A DNA stretch of 64,000 bases from Lytechinus variegatus (lineage: Eukaryota > Echinodermata > Echinoidea > Temnopleuroida > Toxopneustidae), in the NCBI RefSeq assembly GCF_018143015.1, contig NC_054746.1, positions 42,474,201-42,538,200 of the forward strand, read 5' to 3'. Positions 1 through 11,489 of the stretch are shown here, piece after piece; the first letter of the stretch is position 1; each line of letters begins with the position of its first letter. The position numbers and the translations under genes were made by a program. A model generated the notes under the pieces. That model did not search any database. It worked only from the letters and a program-made list of their open reading frames with translations, and was not told the origin of the DNA.

Positions 1-397
1 CTCGAGTTTCGTTGATTCAGCAGGGCTGGTAAACTGCAAATTACTGCTTGTTACCAGCTTTTCCATTACATTTAGTGTGTCCTGTTTTCAGACACTACAT
101 ATCCGATAGGTAATTGATGTTTTATTTCCAAACAACCGTGTTTTTCGCCTTTTTGCGCAAGAGTACAAATGTTGCACCCACAGTCGCCCCACAGGTTCGT
201 AGCGTGATGCTACGCCTGATTCTCCGGCCAAGCATCGGCCCACGGCCCGCTCGCTATCACGCTGGTACATGTATATGCTGTGGCGTGGTACGGGTACGTC
301 GACTTAAATCGAAACTGTTTTCATCAATGTACGAACGTGATACTGAACGAGCGGTGTCACCACTTCCGGTGAACTAGGAATATGTTGCAGTCGCAGA
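1..397. other. CpG-richer unassigned sequence
   Basis: No recognised gene. The stretch from about 180 to 360 has more CpG than its surroundings and short open frames on both strands (88-270 minus, 114-377 plus), neither with family features I know. It could be a promoter or first exon of something lying to the left, but nothing in the window decides this. Confidence 0.3.
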
Positions 398-770
398 CAA
401 TCGAAATCTCTCTATTGGTTTCCCCAACATGGTCCAAGTTCATTGACCTCAATGACCTTTGACCTTGGTCATGTCATTCATGTGACCTGAACCAAAGCAG
501 GATGTTCAATAATACTTGATTAACCTTATGTCCAAGTTTCATGAACTAGGTGACGTACATGTAGGTCCATATACTTTTTAAGTTATGATGACATTTCAAA
601 AATTTAACCTAACCTTAGGTTAAGATTTCGATATTGATTCCCCCAACATGGTCTCAGTTCATTGACATTATGGTTTCATTGGTGTTTCGCTCTGCTATGC
701 AGGCGAGACCAAAATGGGCATTGCATGTACATACATCACTAGTAGGTCAATCAAATCATTCAGTCATTGC
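398..770 (-). repeat. Family D repeat, reversed partial copy
   Basis: Reverse-strand partial copy of the repeat seen at 30036-31143 and 34344-35002. It shares the phrases that read CATGACCAAGGTCAAAGGTCA and GAACTAGG on the opposite strand, and the boundary phrase CTCTGCTATGCAGGCGAGAC near 690-710. One perfect DR1 motif (AGGTCAAAGGTCA, minus strand) lies at 453-465. Confidence 0.7.
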
Positions 771-807
771 AGTGACTAGTATCATGTCATAAAGGTAAAA
801 AAAAGGT

Positions 808-870
808 TACCATATTGCCTCCAAAAACATCTAACTTAAATATTTTTAGAGGCAACATGGTAACCTTTTT
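808..870. repeat. Short palindrome at outer edge of left arm
   Basis: GGTTACCATATTGCCTC pairs with GAGGCAACATGGTAACC across about 28 bases. Related GGAGGCAATA phrases recur in the tandem repeat at 11751-12200, next to the outer edge of the other arm. These units may therefore flank both ends of the inverted duplication. Confidence 0.55.
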
Positions 871-892
871 TTTTAATTGATATGTTAATAGG

Positions 893-1000
893 GGTCCGGA
901 CAGCCCGACCCTGGACAGCCCGACCCGCTGCCCTGGACAACTCGTCCCGGTCGAGTTGTCCAGGGTTGGCTCTGAATCGGACAACTCGACCACTTGAATT
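893..1000. repeat. GC-rich hairpin cluster, left copy
   Basis: Several 10-13-base phrases of the type GGACAGCCCGACC and GGACAACTCGACC occur in both orientations. CCCTGGACAACTCG and CGAGTTGTCCAGGG form a 14-bp stem with a 7-base loop at about 932-966. The mirror copy is at 11490-11610. Confidence 0.8.
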
Positions 1001-1910
1001 CTTCTTCAAAATTTCATTAAATAAAATTTCAAACTTTACTTCAAAAGTATTTTCCCGCATAATCCATGTTTCTTCAATACATTCTCGACAGAGAAATTGA
1101 CATTTCAGTGCATTTTGAGCTATTTTGAAAGAAAATATAGCGAGTCCTCTGCAACGAGAATAATCCGATACCGCCGGCTAGCCGTGTTCATTCAATTTAC
1201 AACTTGCAAATTTGAGTTGATTTTTCCGTCACTTTACATATTTTAATGGTGAGTGTGTGCTATTTTGTATTTTCATATTCCATTTTCACATTTCCTGTAC
1301 TTATTTAAAGTTATTGCATTTCACAAAACTGATACTTAATGCAAACTTTTTGAGATAGTTCACCTGGAAAGGACACCGATGCGGTGCTTCGCCGATCGCC
1401 TCGCCGGCCAGCCAGCTGGGTGACCAGCTGTGCTGTGATTGTGACTGAGTGAGGCAGTCGGCTCAACTAGCTATGCGAAGTCAACTTACTTATTTTAGTT
1501 AATTTTTCCGTCTCTTGACATATTTCCCATTTTCCAATGGCGAGAGTGTGCTATTTTTGTATTTTTACACTTCTACTTATTAAAAAGTTTTTTTAATATC
1601 ACTAAGCTGATTATCATTAGGACAGTGACTGCGTGGTCTGAGAATGCGCTTCCCAATTAAAGTAACCATCCTTGACGCCCCTTTTTGGAGGCCTTCAGGC
1701 CGCAGGGGGGGGGGGTGCTTCCAACCAACATCTAAACCAATTCAGGAAATACATTTGTAAGTTATGAAGTTTACAATATGGAATAGTTTATTGAAAAAAA
1801 TGTATTGTACCGAAATTGAAAAATTTGTTTTTATCAAAATCTAAATTTTAAAACTTGATTTTCCTTATCGAAAAACACGTCTCTTATTTTTTTACGGTTT
1901 ACCTGTCAGT

Positions 1911-2094
1911 ATCTGTCACAGCTGTTTTAAATGCAAATTCCACTGGAAACAATGGGTCTTCTGGAGGATACAAGCACTTGGGCTGGTTCCAACCACCTAC
2001 ACCCGGGATGAGGAGAAGAGGTTTCATACTCGACAAGCGATGGCCTTTCCATTTCTTTCACGAGCAGAAATGATACCGAGTTCCAATGACTTGG
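1911..2094 (+). pseudogene. Exon-like block, left copy, broken by a MITE
   Basis: The block follows a pyrimidine tract and CAG near 1910. Before the MITE it is about 85% like the right-arm copy at 10356-10560. If the MITE is removed, the block runs on to GATGAG|GTAAGTAC near 2947, a strong splice-donor consensus. The frame that is open in the right copy (FHFFHEQK-type peptide) is interrupted here by TGA at 2070. I do not recognise the product. It may be an old gene fragment, a transposon exon or an untranslated exon. Confidence 0.35.
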
Positions 2095-2914
2095 GGTGGT
2101 ATTCTGAGATCCATTTTATCTCAGATAAAATAAAATATTTCATCTCCGTTAAAATCAGTGAGATAAAATACCCTTAAAATCTCTCCGAATTGGTATTCTG
2201 AGAACCATTTTATCTTCATTTTATCTCTGTAAGACACACCTATTTTTTAATCAATATCCAATTAGAAACGCGCTTTTATAGCTCTCTCATATCACTCAAC
2301 CAATTAAAATCCATTCCGCCAGGAGGTGTGGCAAACATGGCAAAGGGGCCAGATTGCGTCAATTTTTTTACTTCAAATACGCTTGCACTATACGCTTGCG
2401 CGTCTTTACAGAGATTTCTTTTTAACAAAAAGGACAATACTCTCATCTTTTTTCGAAGTCTATATCGCATCTTTTCAAACATCATTTCAAAGACAATATT
2501 AGTAAAGAAAAGTCTTATGAAATACTCTCTGATTGTACAGGAACAACGTTAAGGTGTTATTCTCAATAAGTATATAATTTTTCTTCATTTTCATGTCACC
2601 ATTTGGGGTTAATTCACCTAGAAATACTGGTGAAATCAACGTCGCAGAGATAAAATAGCCTCTACCCTCTTTTAAGTTTATTTTATTTTTTCTTCAAAGT
2701 AATGGGCGCAAGCACATCATCTGCGTTGCAATGGCCAGGTACGCGATGGGTATGTGTACGCAGGCATTGTTCTGTTGCGTATCATTTGTAGAAACGCAAG
2801 ATAAAATCTAAAATTTTATCTGAGAGATAAAATCTCATCTCAGAATACCAATTTCATTTTAAGAGATAAAATAAAATATTTTAAAGATAAAATGACCTCA
2901 GAATACCACCCCAG
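2094..2914. mobile_element. MITE with GGTGGTATTCTGAG inverted ends
   Basis: Terminal inverted repeats GGGGTGGTATTCTGAG and CTCAGAATACCACCCC bound about 820 bp with no coding capacity. Near both ends are subterminal repeats such as GATAAAATAAAATATTT and further GGTATTCTGAGA copies. The homologous right arm has the uninterrupted site ACTTGGGCATCAG (about 10385), so this is a clean insertion with a visible empty allele. The superfamily is undetermined because the GGG at the junction blurs the target duplication. Confidence 0.85.
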
Positions 2915-3092
2915 GGCATCAGAGCAGCAGTCCCTTGATCGATGAGGTAAGTACAGCTTCTTAGATAATATCAAATTTGTGCACTTCATGAAGGCATATC
3001 AAATTTCAATTTTTATTTTTTGGTATTTTCAAATTCTTTAAATGAAAGAAAGAACAATTGAATTGAACATTTACTTATTATTTCTTTTATAT

Positions 3093-3216
3093 GGTATATA
3101 CTTTTCGTGCGGGATTGAAATGAATCCAATGACCGGGGTAATAATATACTGTAACGCGCTTTGGGCCATTCTGGGAAAAGCGCTTTATAAAATTGGGTAT
3201 TATTATTATTATTATA
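3093..3216 (+). mobile_element. SINE 3' end with ATT tail
   Basis: The 3' phrase GCGCTTTGGGCC, then GGGAAAAGCGCTTTATAAA and an (ATT)n tail, is absent from the matching place in the right arm. The same phrase ends the LINE relic at 27966-28384, as expected for a SINE mobilised by a LINE with a shared tail. Confidence 0.65.
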
Positions 3217-3454
3217 CATTGTTTGAATTGAACAAAAATTTAACTTTTTTTTATAGGCCTATATATGCATTGTATTCATAAAAATTCAAAATTGCTTCTT
3301 AAAAATGTAACTACTACATGTTTAGGTTAAGTAGAAGTTGTAACATTCTAAATTAATTTTGGGTATGTAGGGGTTATGCTTAATTCTTGAGGAACATTTA
3401 TGTCATACACATCTAGATGATAAAAAGGGTTACACTTCATAATTCCGAAGCTTC

Positions 3455-4072
3455 GTAATTCTGAAGGTTCTTTATTCCAAAGGTTCGTAATTCCGAAACA
3501 CGTATATTGCCTTTACCTCGATGTTCGTTAATCTGAAAACAAAAAAGGGTTCGTTAATCCGAACATTTGTGGCGTAATTCCGACGATTCGTTATTCCGAA
3601 GGTTCGATAATCCGAAAACGAAATAAGGTTCGTTGTTCCGAAGGTTCGTTAATCCGAAAACGAAATAAGGTTCGTTGTTCCAAAGGTTCGTTAATCCGAA
3701 AACGAAAAAGGTTCGTTGATCCGAAAAAGAAATAAGGTTCGTTTTTCCGAAGGTTCGTTAATCCGAAAACGAAATAAGGTTCGTTTTTCCGAAGATTCGT
3801 TAATCCGAAAACGAAATAAGGTTCGTTAATCCGAAAACAAAATAAGGTTCGTTAATCCGAAAACAAAATAAGGTTGGTTAATCCGAAAAATGAAAACCGG
3901 GAAAGCAGAGGCAGGGGCAAGGGGAGGGGGGCGGGGGACATTTTTGCCGTTCAATTATTATGAGGATGGGAGGGCAAGGGCGGCCGAACGAATTTTCGGA
4001 TTAACGAACCTTCGGAATTACGAACCTTATTTCGTTTTCGGATTGACGAACCTTCGGAAATACGAATGTATG
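3455..4072. repeat. TTCGTTAATCCGAAAACGAA array with inverted partner
   Basis: At least ten degenerate units of about 30-37 bp (GGTTCGTTAATCCGAAAACG, then AAATAAGG, and variants) run from 3455 to about 3892. After a G-rich spacer (3893-3985) the same phrase appears in reverse at 3986-4072 (TTCGGATTAACGAACCTTCG). The whole can fold as a long hairpin. It is not a CRISPR array: the units are contiguous, degenerate and in eukaryotic DNA. Confidence 0.85.
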
Positions 4073-4101
4073 CGATAAAAAGTATCGTTCAAGTGAGCTT
4101 G

Positions 4102-4599
4102 AAGGGGAAGTTCACCCTGACAAAAAGTTAATTGTAAAAACAGCAGAAAAAATAATAAAAAATATTGACAAAGGTTTGAGGAAAATCCATCAAAGAATTG
4201 AAAAGTTATTAGAATTTCAATTATTGGATTTGTGATGTCATGTGCGAGCAGCATTTCTGCATAATAAATGGTAAAAAGTCAAGAAATTGTAATTTTCTAA
4301 GAAAATTGAAACTGGTTTTACTATTCCTTTTGTATATATTCAAAAGACAAAACATTTCACACCCAAACATGAAAAGAAAACAAAAATAAGTCATCAGGAA
4401 CCATTGAAAAAAATTGAATTCATGAATTTTATATTACAAAACATATGGGGCAGCTGCTCATTTATGACGCCACAAATCTAAAACTTAAAATTCGAATAAC
4501 GTTTTGAAACTTTTCCTCATACATTCACCAATATTTTTTTGGTATTACTTTTCTGCTATTTTTACGACCAACTTTTTTTCAGAGTGAACTTTCCCTTTA
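4102..4599. mobile_element. Foldback MITE family A, copy 1
   Basis: Non-coding element of about 498 bp ending in AAGGGGAAGTTCACCCTGAC and its inverted counterpart GAGTGAACTTTCCCTTTA. Longer imperfect symmetry covers most of its length (TGATGTCA and GCAGCTGCTC blocks). Other copies are at 12988-13493 and 63187-63412. It is inserted in the left arm only. Confidence 0.85.
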
Positions 4600-4755
4600 T
4601 GATATTGAATTAGTTGCAATTAATTTAACTTTAATATATTTAAAAGTATTTGCTTCTAAACTGAAGGTTGAAATGATTTGATTTGTTTCAGTAGCAAAAG
4701 AGGTGCAGAGCTTCAAATAGTTGAAATTACTTTATTTTATTTCTATCTTTCCAGC

Positions 4756-4863
4756 TCTTTGAGACCACCTGAATTGCAAGCTCTGTATGGCCAGTTTTTG
4801 TGTGACAAAATAAAAGATGAGGAAGGGTTGAAAATCCCTCCAGCTAAGTTAGGGATCATGTAA
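4756..4863 (+). pseudogene. Terminal-exon-like frame, unrecognised
   Basis: After TTTCCAG an open frame of about 35 codons runs to TAA at 4861-4863, encoding a peptide with the cores RPPELQALYGQFLCDKIKD and KIPPAKLGIM. It has codon-like composition and an acceptor consensus. The right arm keeps the sequence just downstream (AAGTTAGGG, near 9170), but the body of this frame there is replaced by a family B MITE. It may be the last exon of a duplicated gene whose other exons are decayed. I do not recognise the protein. Confidence 0.35.
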
Positions 4864-5423
4864 TTGCCATGGAAACCAAATATAGTTATGTATAACAGGT
4901 TGTATATTCCTGAAAGTGCAATTGTTGGATAAATGTTAATTTATATTGGCACTAATGTATTTTTAAGATTGTCCTTATTTTTAGCTTTACATAAACACCA
5001 AAAGCAGAGAATATTATTCCCAGTTGGAATTGTGTCATATTTATTATCATAATAGTATTATCATAATTGTGGTAATGTAATCCTATTTGAAATTTTGAAC
5101 CAGTATTTATTTTATGTGGGATATAATGTTTTATATACACTGAAGTTCAATATGTGTTACTATGTAATTTTAGATCTGATCAAGTTTACCTTAATGTTAC
5201 TTAATAAAACCCACTTAACTCCAAAGAAGTATTTTGAATATTTGGTTCTTGCACTATTTTGTATCCCTTTTCTCGCTAAATATTTACCTTTTATTGAGAG
5301 CTGTGGTGACGGGTTCCATGACATTTGCTCTGGCAAATTCCACGCCATAATCTTATGAACAGCTTCAACCAGTAAGGTCTAAACCTAACTTAAAACCATA
5401 TTGCAACCCTGAACCTCTATCTT

Positions 5424-5545
5424 AAGGGGCTTTCACAATTGCTCGTGCGATTGTTTGCGATCACTTGGTCACAATATATGTTGCACAGAATTGCAACGGT
5501 GAAGGGTCGTAAGTAGTCACGCAACCAATTGTGAAAGGGGCTTTA
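5424..5545. mobile_element. Short MITE with AAAGCCCCTTTCACAATTG ends
   Basis: AAGGGGCTTTCACAATTG and CAATTGTGAAAGGGGCTTT are inverted at the two ends of about 120 bp with CG-containing internal sequence. No coding capacity. Confidence 0.75.
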
Positions 5546-5589
5546 GACAAAATTAAGCCTGGGGCAATTGTCGCAGGAGCAAATGTTGT

Positions 5590-5960
5590 GTCACATGGTA
5601 ATCAGATGGAGATGATTGGAGAGATGAAGATGGGGGGATGAAGATGGTGAAAGGTGGGATGGCCATGATGAGGAGTGATGGAGTTGAGAGGGGTGTGGAT
5701 GATGAGTGGATGGAGATGATGAGAGGAGGGATGGTGATAATGCAAGGATGGATGGAGATGATGCGGGGAGGGATTGAGATAAGGTTTAGAGATGAGGATG
5801 GAGATGGTGAGTGGTGGAGATGGTGAGAGGATCGAGTAGAGATAATGAGGTGAATGGAGATGATGTGGAAGGGTTGACAGGAGTAGGGGGTGGAGATGAG
5901 AGGAGAGATTGAAATGAAATAGGGATGGAGATGGTAATGTGTTGGAAACGGCATTACCAT
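5590..5960 (+). repeat. GATGGAGATGA minisatellite, left copy
   Basis: Degenerate tandem repeat of GGATGGAGATGATGAGAGG-type units. The open frames across it (5553-6020 minus, 5638-5826 plus) are repeat artefacts. The same satellite on the opposite strand lies at 8215-8500, marking the inner boundary of the inverted duplication. Confidence 0.8.
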
Positions 5961-7605
5961 GGGAATAACAAAAGACAGGGTATTAATTTCCTTCAGTTCA
6001 GTGGTATCCCTTTTCTGCACTTTTATTCCTTTGCATTATTTTTTCCTTTCTTTATTTGCGCCCCCTGAATGTGCCCCCTAGATACGACCCTGACTGACCT
6101 GGGTAAAATACTATTTTTATCTACTTGATGGTAGCTCCCCAAAATCTATCAACTTTTGACATGGCTTCCGAATAAAAAATATATCACTTTGGGGGGGACC
6201 TACATATATAACAAAGCCAACTTTCAAATGACACCAAAATGTGTTCAGCGAGCACTTCCCACTTAAACAAAGGGTATGAAAATTAGGCTGGGCAGGAAAT
6301 AGCCTTCCAATTTCAGTCAGTTTTTGATAGGCAAATCCGTTAGAACCTCCAAAGTTAAGGGTGATAAATTAATGATCAATCGTGGCCAGTTTTGGTTGTT
6401 AAAGCAAATTTCATAAATTAATAAATTGAACTTTAATGCATGAGTGAAGTTCAACACACATTGCATTTTTGGGGGCAGCATTTTAACTTTATTATGTGGA
6501 TCTCAGCAATGTGTTCATGTGAGTCGGGAGAATAGAGGGTGAGATGGAACTTGGAAGTGGGAAAAGTAGGTTGATGGAATAAGGTTCAACAGAACATTTA
6601 GCCCCCCCCAAAAAAAAAAACCTCCCTCTCACCCGCCCTCCCCTTCTGTTGAGAGACTGATTGCTCTTACATGTACGTATGAAGTCCAGAGCAGAATTTT
6701 CGGAATTTAATGATAAGTTCCGAAAATTGGGGCATCAACTTTTACCCATCAATCCTTCTGTCAAAAATTTATCAATAAATCAACTCAATCAATGTGCAAT
6801 ATGCTTGATCAAACATTCATTTTTTTCAATAAATTATTTAATAAATCATCATCGGCCTAATCAGTCAATTTCTTGGTAATCATTTGGCAACCCCTAGTTC
6901 AAACATCAATCCCCCCACCTTAGTTCAAACATCAATTTTGCACTCCTACATGGATAGAACATGGCAGCGGATAAGGTTTTAATATCAATGACACCCTTAA
7001 AAATGTTATGAGGGAATGTGGTGACCGGGGAGAAAATCTTTGAAGAATTTGAATAGTAAAAACTTAGTTGATTCTAGAGCAAATTGATGACATGAATGAA
7101 ATAGTACATTAATACATAATATGGCCCACATATATAGCGATTATTTTTCTTTGTGGTCGAAAAAACTTGGTAGGGCTTGAGCGATTTTTTTTTGGGAAGG
7201 GGGGCTTTAACCCCCCCAAAAAAAAAAACGCACCTGAAGAAGAGCAAAAGGGAGGGAAAGGAAAAGAAAAAGTGGAAAGACAGAGCGAATGAAACAGTGG
7301 AATGGGGGAGTAAGGAAAAAGAAGAGGAAAAAAAAAACAGAAAAAGCGAGAGAAGAGGGGAAGAGAGTGACGGTCCAACTTTAGGCCTTTTGAGATAAGC
7401 TAATCGTGTTTTTGAGAATGAAATGATGATTTTCTTAAACCTTTTTCTGCAGGACTATCCCCACAACATATATATCTTGGTGCCCCCTACAAAAGTTCAA
7501 GGCCCCCAGTGCACCCAAAGCTGAATAAACCCAGCTACTTCATGCACTGATGAGATCGAGTCAATGGATTGCATCATTTCCAAGAGGTTCTCAATAATAT
7601 TCCTG
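5961..7605. other. Spacer of the inverted duplication, no gene seen
   Basis: Single-copy-looking AT-rich DNA with poly-C/poly-A junctions (6600-6620, 7195-7230) and an AAG-rich purine tract (7225-7360). Several short frames exist, but none has recognisable composition or domains. Confidence 0.5.
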
Positions 7606-8214
7606 AGATGATGAAAAGGATGTTGGTGGCGATGGTGATAATGATGAACATTGGTGATGACGGTGACGACAGGTGGTGATGATGATATTGGTGATCATGA
7701 TGATGATGATTATGATGGCGATTATACTGGTGATACGATGACAATAATGATGGGTGTTGTGGTGATGGTGGCGATGTGATGAAGATTATGGTGATAATGA
7801 TGGCGATGATGATAGTGGTGATGGCGATGATTATGATGATGATGGATGAGAATGATGTTGGTGGTGATGATGATGATGATGTTGGTGTGATGATGATGGT
7901 GGTGATGGCAATAATTGTGATATTGATGGTGGCGATGATAGAGACGATGATGTTGGTGATGATGTTGAATGATAATATGATGATGGTGATGATGATAGCG
8001 ATAGTGATTATGGTGATGATGATAAGTGGTGATAATGATGGCGATGAATATAGCGATAACGATTGTGGTGATGATGATAATTAAGATAATGGTGATGATA
8101 ATGATGGCGATGATAATAGCATAGTGATTTGGTGGTGATGATGATGGTGGTGATGGCAATGATTGTGACGATCGTGGTGGCGATGATAGAGATGATGTTG
8201 GTGGTGAACTGGTG
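7606..8214. repeat. GAT/GGT trinucleotide satellite
   Basis: About 600 bp of degenerate GATGATGGTGATGATG-type microsatellite. The long low-complexity frames on both strands (Ile/His-rich and Met/Asp-rich) are artefacts of the repeat. Confidence 0.9.
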
Positions 8215-8500
8215 ATGATGTTCCATTCCTCCTCTACATCCCCTCATCTCCATCGCCTCCTCATCTCTGCTCCTCTCAGCTTCATCTCTCATCGTCATCC
8301 TTTCCCTCATAATTTCATCCCTCCTCGTATCATCTATTCCACTCATCTCCATCCTTCCTTTCATCTCCATGCCTCCTCTCATCATCTCTATCCCTCTCAT
8401 CTCCATCCCTCCTCTCATCATCTCCATCCTTCTTCTCATCTCCAACCCACTTTTCATTACCATCCTTTTCACTTCACCGTCTCCATCCCTCCAATTTCAA
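8215..8500 (-). repeat. GATGGAGATGA minisatellite, right copy
   Basis: Plus strand reads CATCTCCATCCCTCCTCTCA-type units, the reverse complement of the array at 5590-5960. Confidence 0.8.
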
Positions 8501-9194
8501 CTTCATCTCTCTCAAAATGTCCACCTGCTCACCACAGCACTTAACAGTGAAATGTTCAGCAGAAAAAAATACATGGGAGTAATAGAACCCAATATTCACA
8601 ATACTTTTTAGTAGACTCTTTATTTTCTTTGTAACAATGTGATAAACTTGATCACAACTAAAATTACTAAGTAACACATAATTTTCTGTTATATCTTACA
8701 AACAGTATAGCATAACAAAACATGGTCTTCTAATGCTGTTGAAAAAAAAAACATACATAGAGAAAATCAAATAGTGCACCATTCCTGGTATATTTGTTTA
8801 CTATTTATATATTCACAAATTCATGTGTGCCCAGCCCTACTTTTGCCTCTTAGTATTAAAAGCAATTGCCAGTCCAACTTCAGACAAATAATTCCTGCTA
8901 TACTTCCTTAAAGCCCTCTATATTTGTATACTATTTGTGCATATTCACATATTCATGTGTGCCCATACTATATTTGTTGATTTGTAACTCTGATTGAGAA
9001 CAATATCCTCTGCTTTGGGTGCGAATGTAACAATATAGACAATCTTAAAACTACAATAGTAACCATACAAATTAACATGTAATAATTAATTGCCCCTTTT
9101 GGTTTAAGAATATACATTTCAAAATTTATTGCATATATATTTGATTACCATGACAACTAACTTAACCCTAACTTACGTAGAGGGCTCTTTCAAG

Positions 9195-9779
9195 GTTAAT
9201 TAAGTCCACCCCAGAAAAATGCTAACTTGAATACATAGAGAAAATCAAACTAGTATAGTGCTAAAAATTTCATCAAAATCGGATTTAAAATAAGTTATGA
9301 CATTTTAAATTTTCGCTTATTTTTCGTAAAACAGTGATATGCACAAATAGGTAAGTTGATGATGCCCATAACTCACTATTTCTCCATTTTTTATTGTTTG
9401 AATAATAAATATTTCATTTTTTTAAATAGATCTGATTTGACAATAAGGACTAACTTGACTGAACCATATTAGCATTAAACAATGATAATTCCACATGTTC
9501 AGGGAGGAATTAATCGTTGTATTAGACAATGAGAAAATTAGAATATTTCACACAATAAAATACAAAAGAACTTTGATAGTGAGTGGATAACGTCATAGTC
9601 TCCTCATTTGCATACCAGCCAGGATTTGCAGATAACTGTTTTGTGAAATTAAGCGAAACTTTAAAATGTCAAGACTTTCTAATTTTACATCCGACTTTGA
9701 TGAAATTTTCAGTGTTATGCTTGTTGGATTTCTCTCTTTTTATTCAAATCAACTTTTTGTTAGAGTGGACTTGTCCTTT
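9195..9779. mobile_element. Foldback MITE family B, copy 1
   Basis: About 585 bp between AAGTCCACCCCAG and AGTGGACTTGTCCTTT. Internal symmetry includes the mirrored phrases TTTTCGCTTATTTTTCG and AAGCGAAACTTT. Other copies are at 23354-23962, 61127-61725 and 62303-62910, with partial copies at 35263-35613 and 52346-52480. Non-coding. Confidence 0.85.
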
Positions 9780-10355
9780 CAGCACTTCCTTACAATTTTG
9801 TTTTATAAATAAAAACAAGCTAAGTACGGTTTGCAATCCATGTTGTCTCAACTAAGTCAAACAGCTGGAAAGATGAAATGAAGTATGAAATGAATTATTG
9901 ACAAAATTATTGTAATTTCAAATATTTGAAGATCTGCAGTCTGCACCTCTTGATAATAAAAGAAATTAGACCATTTTTAATCTTCACCTTGTCTTGAACA
10001 ATTTAGAAGCAAATACAAGTTTAATATATCAAAGTTAAGTTAATTTGCTAAACACACTAGAACCATACCTGTTATCTTCTGGAAGATTTACATAACATAA
10101 AGGATCCACATAAATTTCGCATTACCATACCCAAAAATTAATTTGAAATGTTACAACTTCTACGAAACCTATAAGTAATTTTTTTGTTCAATTCAAACAA
10201 TGTATAAAGAAAAAAAGTAAATTCATTTATATTCAATTCAATTGTCCATTCTTTCTTTTAAAGAATTTGAAAATACAAAAAAAAAATTTCACTTTGATAT
10301 GCCTGCATGAAGTGCGCAAAAATTGATTTATTGTATCTATAAAGCTGTATTTACC

Positions 10356-10649
10356 TCATCGATCAGGGGACTGCCGCTCTGATGCCCAAGTCATTGGAAC
10401 TCGGTAATATTTCTGCTCGTGAAAGAAATGGAAAGGCCATATTATAAGTCGAGTATGAAACCTCTTCTCCTCATCCCTGGTACAGCCCAAGTGCTTGTAT
10501 CCTCCAGAAGACCCACTGTTACCAATGGAAGTTGCATTAAAAAAGCTGCGACAGTAATCGATAACGAAAAGCAAGTTTTTAGATTTTGATAAAAAGTTAA
10601 GTTTTTCAATTTCGGCAGAATACATTTCATTTTTCAATAAACTATTCAA
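10356..10649 (-). pseudogene. Exon-like open frame, right copy, unrecognised
   Basis: A 97-codon frame on the minus strand, the intact counterpart of the broken left-arm block. It includes the peptides GYKHLGCTRDEEKRFHTR and WPFHFFHEQKYYRVPMTW and stops at TGA inside GATCGATGAG, just before a donor-like GTAAAT. The left copy has a stop, small indels and a MITE. Open length and paralogy are suggestive, but I know no family for it. Confidence 0.3.
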
Positions 10650-11489
10650 TTTTGATAATTATAAATACCCAATCTATTGCCAGTTTTTTACCCCCCCCCC
10701 CCCCACTGCCCTTCAAAACTTAGAAAACAATAAAAAAAATTGTAGTTATTTAAGAAAAAAAATAAACAATGACACTTTCCTACAAAAATTGTAAACTTCA
10801 TAACTAGTTACATGTACATATGCCGGCTACTGAGACATTTTCAAATCTATTTCCTTTTAGTTAGTGACATCAAAAAAACCCTTTTTAATAAGTGGAAGAA
10901 GCGTAAAAATACAAAAAATAGCACACTCTCGCCACTGGAAAATGAGCAATATGTCAAGAGACGGAAAATTAACTAAAATAATCAAGTTGACCTCGCATAG
11001 GCCATAGCCATAGCTAGCTAGTTGAGCTGACTGCCTCAATCAGTCGGTACCCACTCAGTCACAGCACAGCCGGTCGCCCAGCTGGCCGGCCGGCTAAGCA
11101 CCGTATCGGTGTCCTTTCCAGGTGAACTATCTCAAAAAGTTTGCATTAAGTATCAGTTTTGTGAAATGCAATAACTTTAAATAAGTATAGGAAATGTGAA
11201 AATGGAATATGAAAATACAAAATAGCACACACTCACCATTAAAATATGTAAAGTGACGGAAAAATCAACTCAAATTTGCAAGTTGTAAGTTGAATGAACA
11301 CAGCTCGCCGGCGGTATCGGATTTTTCTCGTTGCAAGGGAACTCGCTTTATTTTCTTTCAAAATAGCTCAAAATGCACTGAAATGTCAATTTTTCTGTCG
11401 AGAATATATTGAAGAAACATGGATTATGCGGGAAAATACTTTTGAAGTAAAGTTTGAAATTTTATTTAATGAAATTTTGAAGAAGAATT

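Larger units (their letters stand above)
891..5340 (+). repeat. Left arm of large inverted duplication
   Basis: Read forward, this segment matches the reverse complement of 8560-11607 in the same order. Shared landmarks are a GC-rich hairpin cluster (about 893-1000), an ATG-GTGAGT module repeated twice inside the arm (about 1190-1280 and 1480-1560), an exon-like block ending GATGAG|GTAAGT (about 1900-2950), a GAATTGAATTGAAC tract, an AGAGGTGCAG block near 4700 and a GTGTTACT block near 5155. This arm carries insertions that the other lacks: a MITE (2094-2914), a SINE tail (about 3093-3216), the TTCGTTAATCCG array (3455-4072) and a foldback element (4102-4599). Confidence 0.85.

Noticed and set aside
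3455-4072. CRISPR-like array of direct repeats
   Set aside because: Units are contiguous and degenerate with no unique spacers, and the DNA is animal.
7722-8472. Frames of 145 and 154 codons rich in Ile/His or Met/Arg
   Set aside because: They are translations of GAT and GATGGA satellites.
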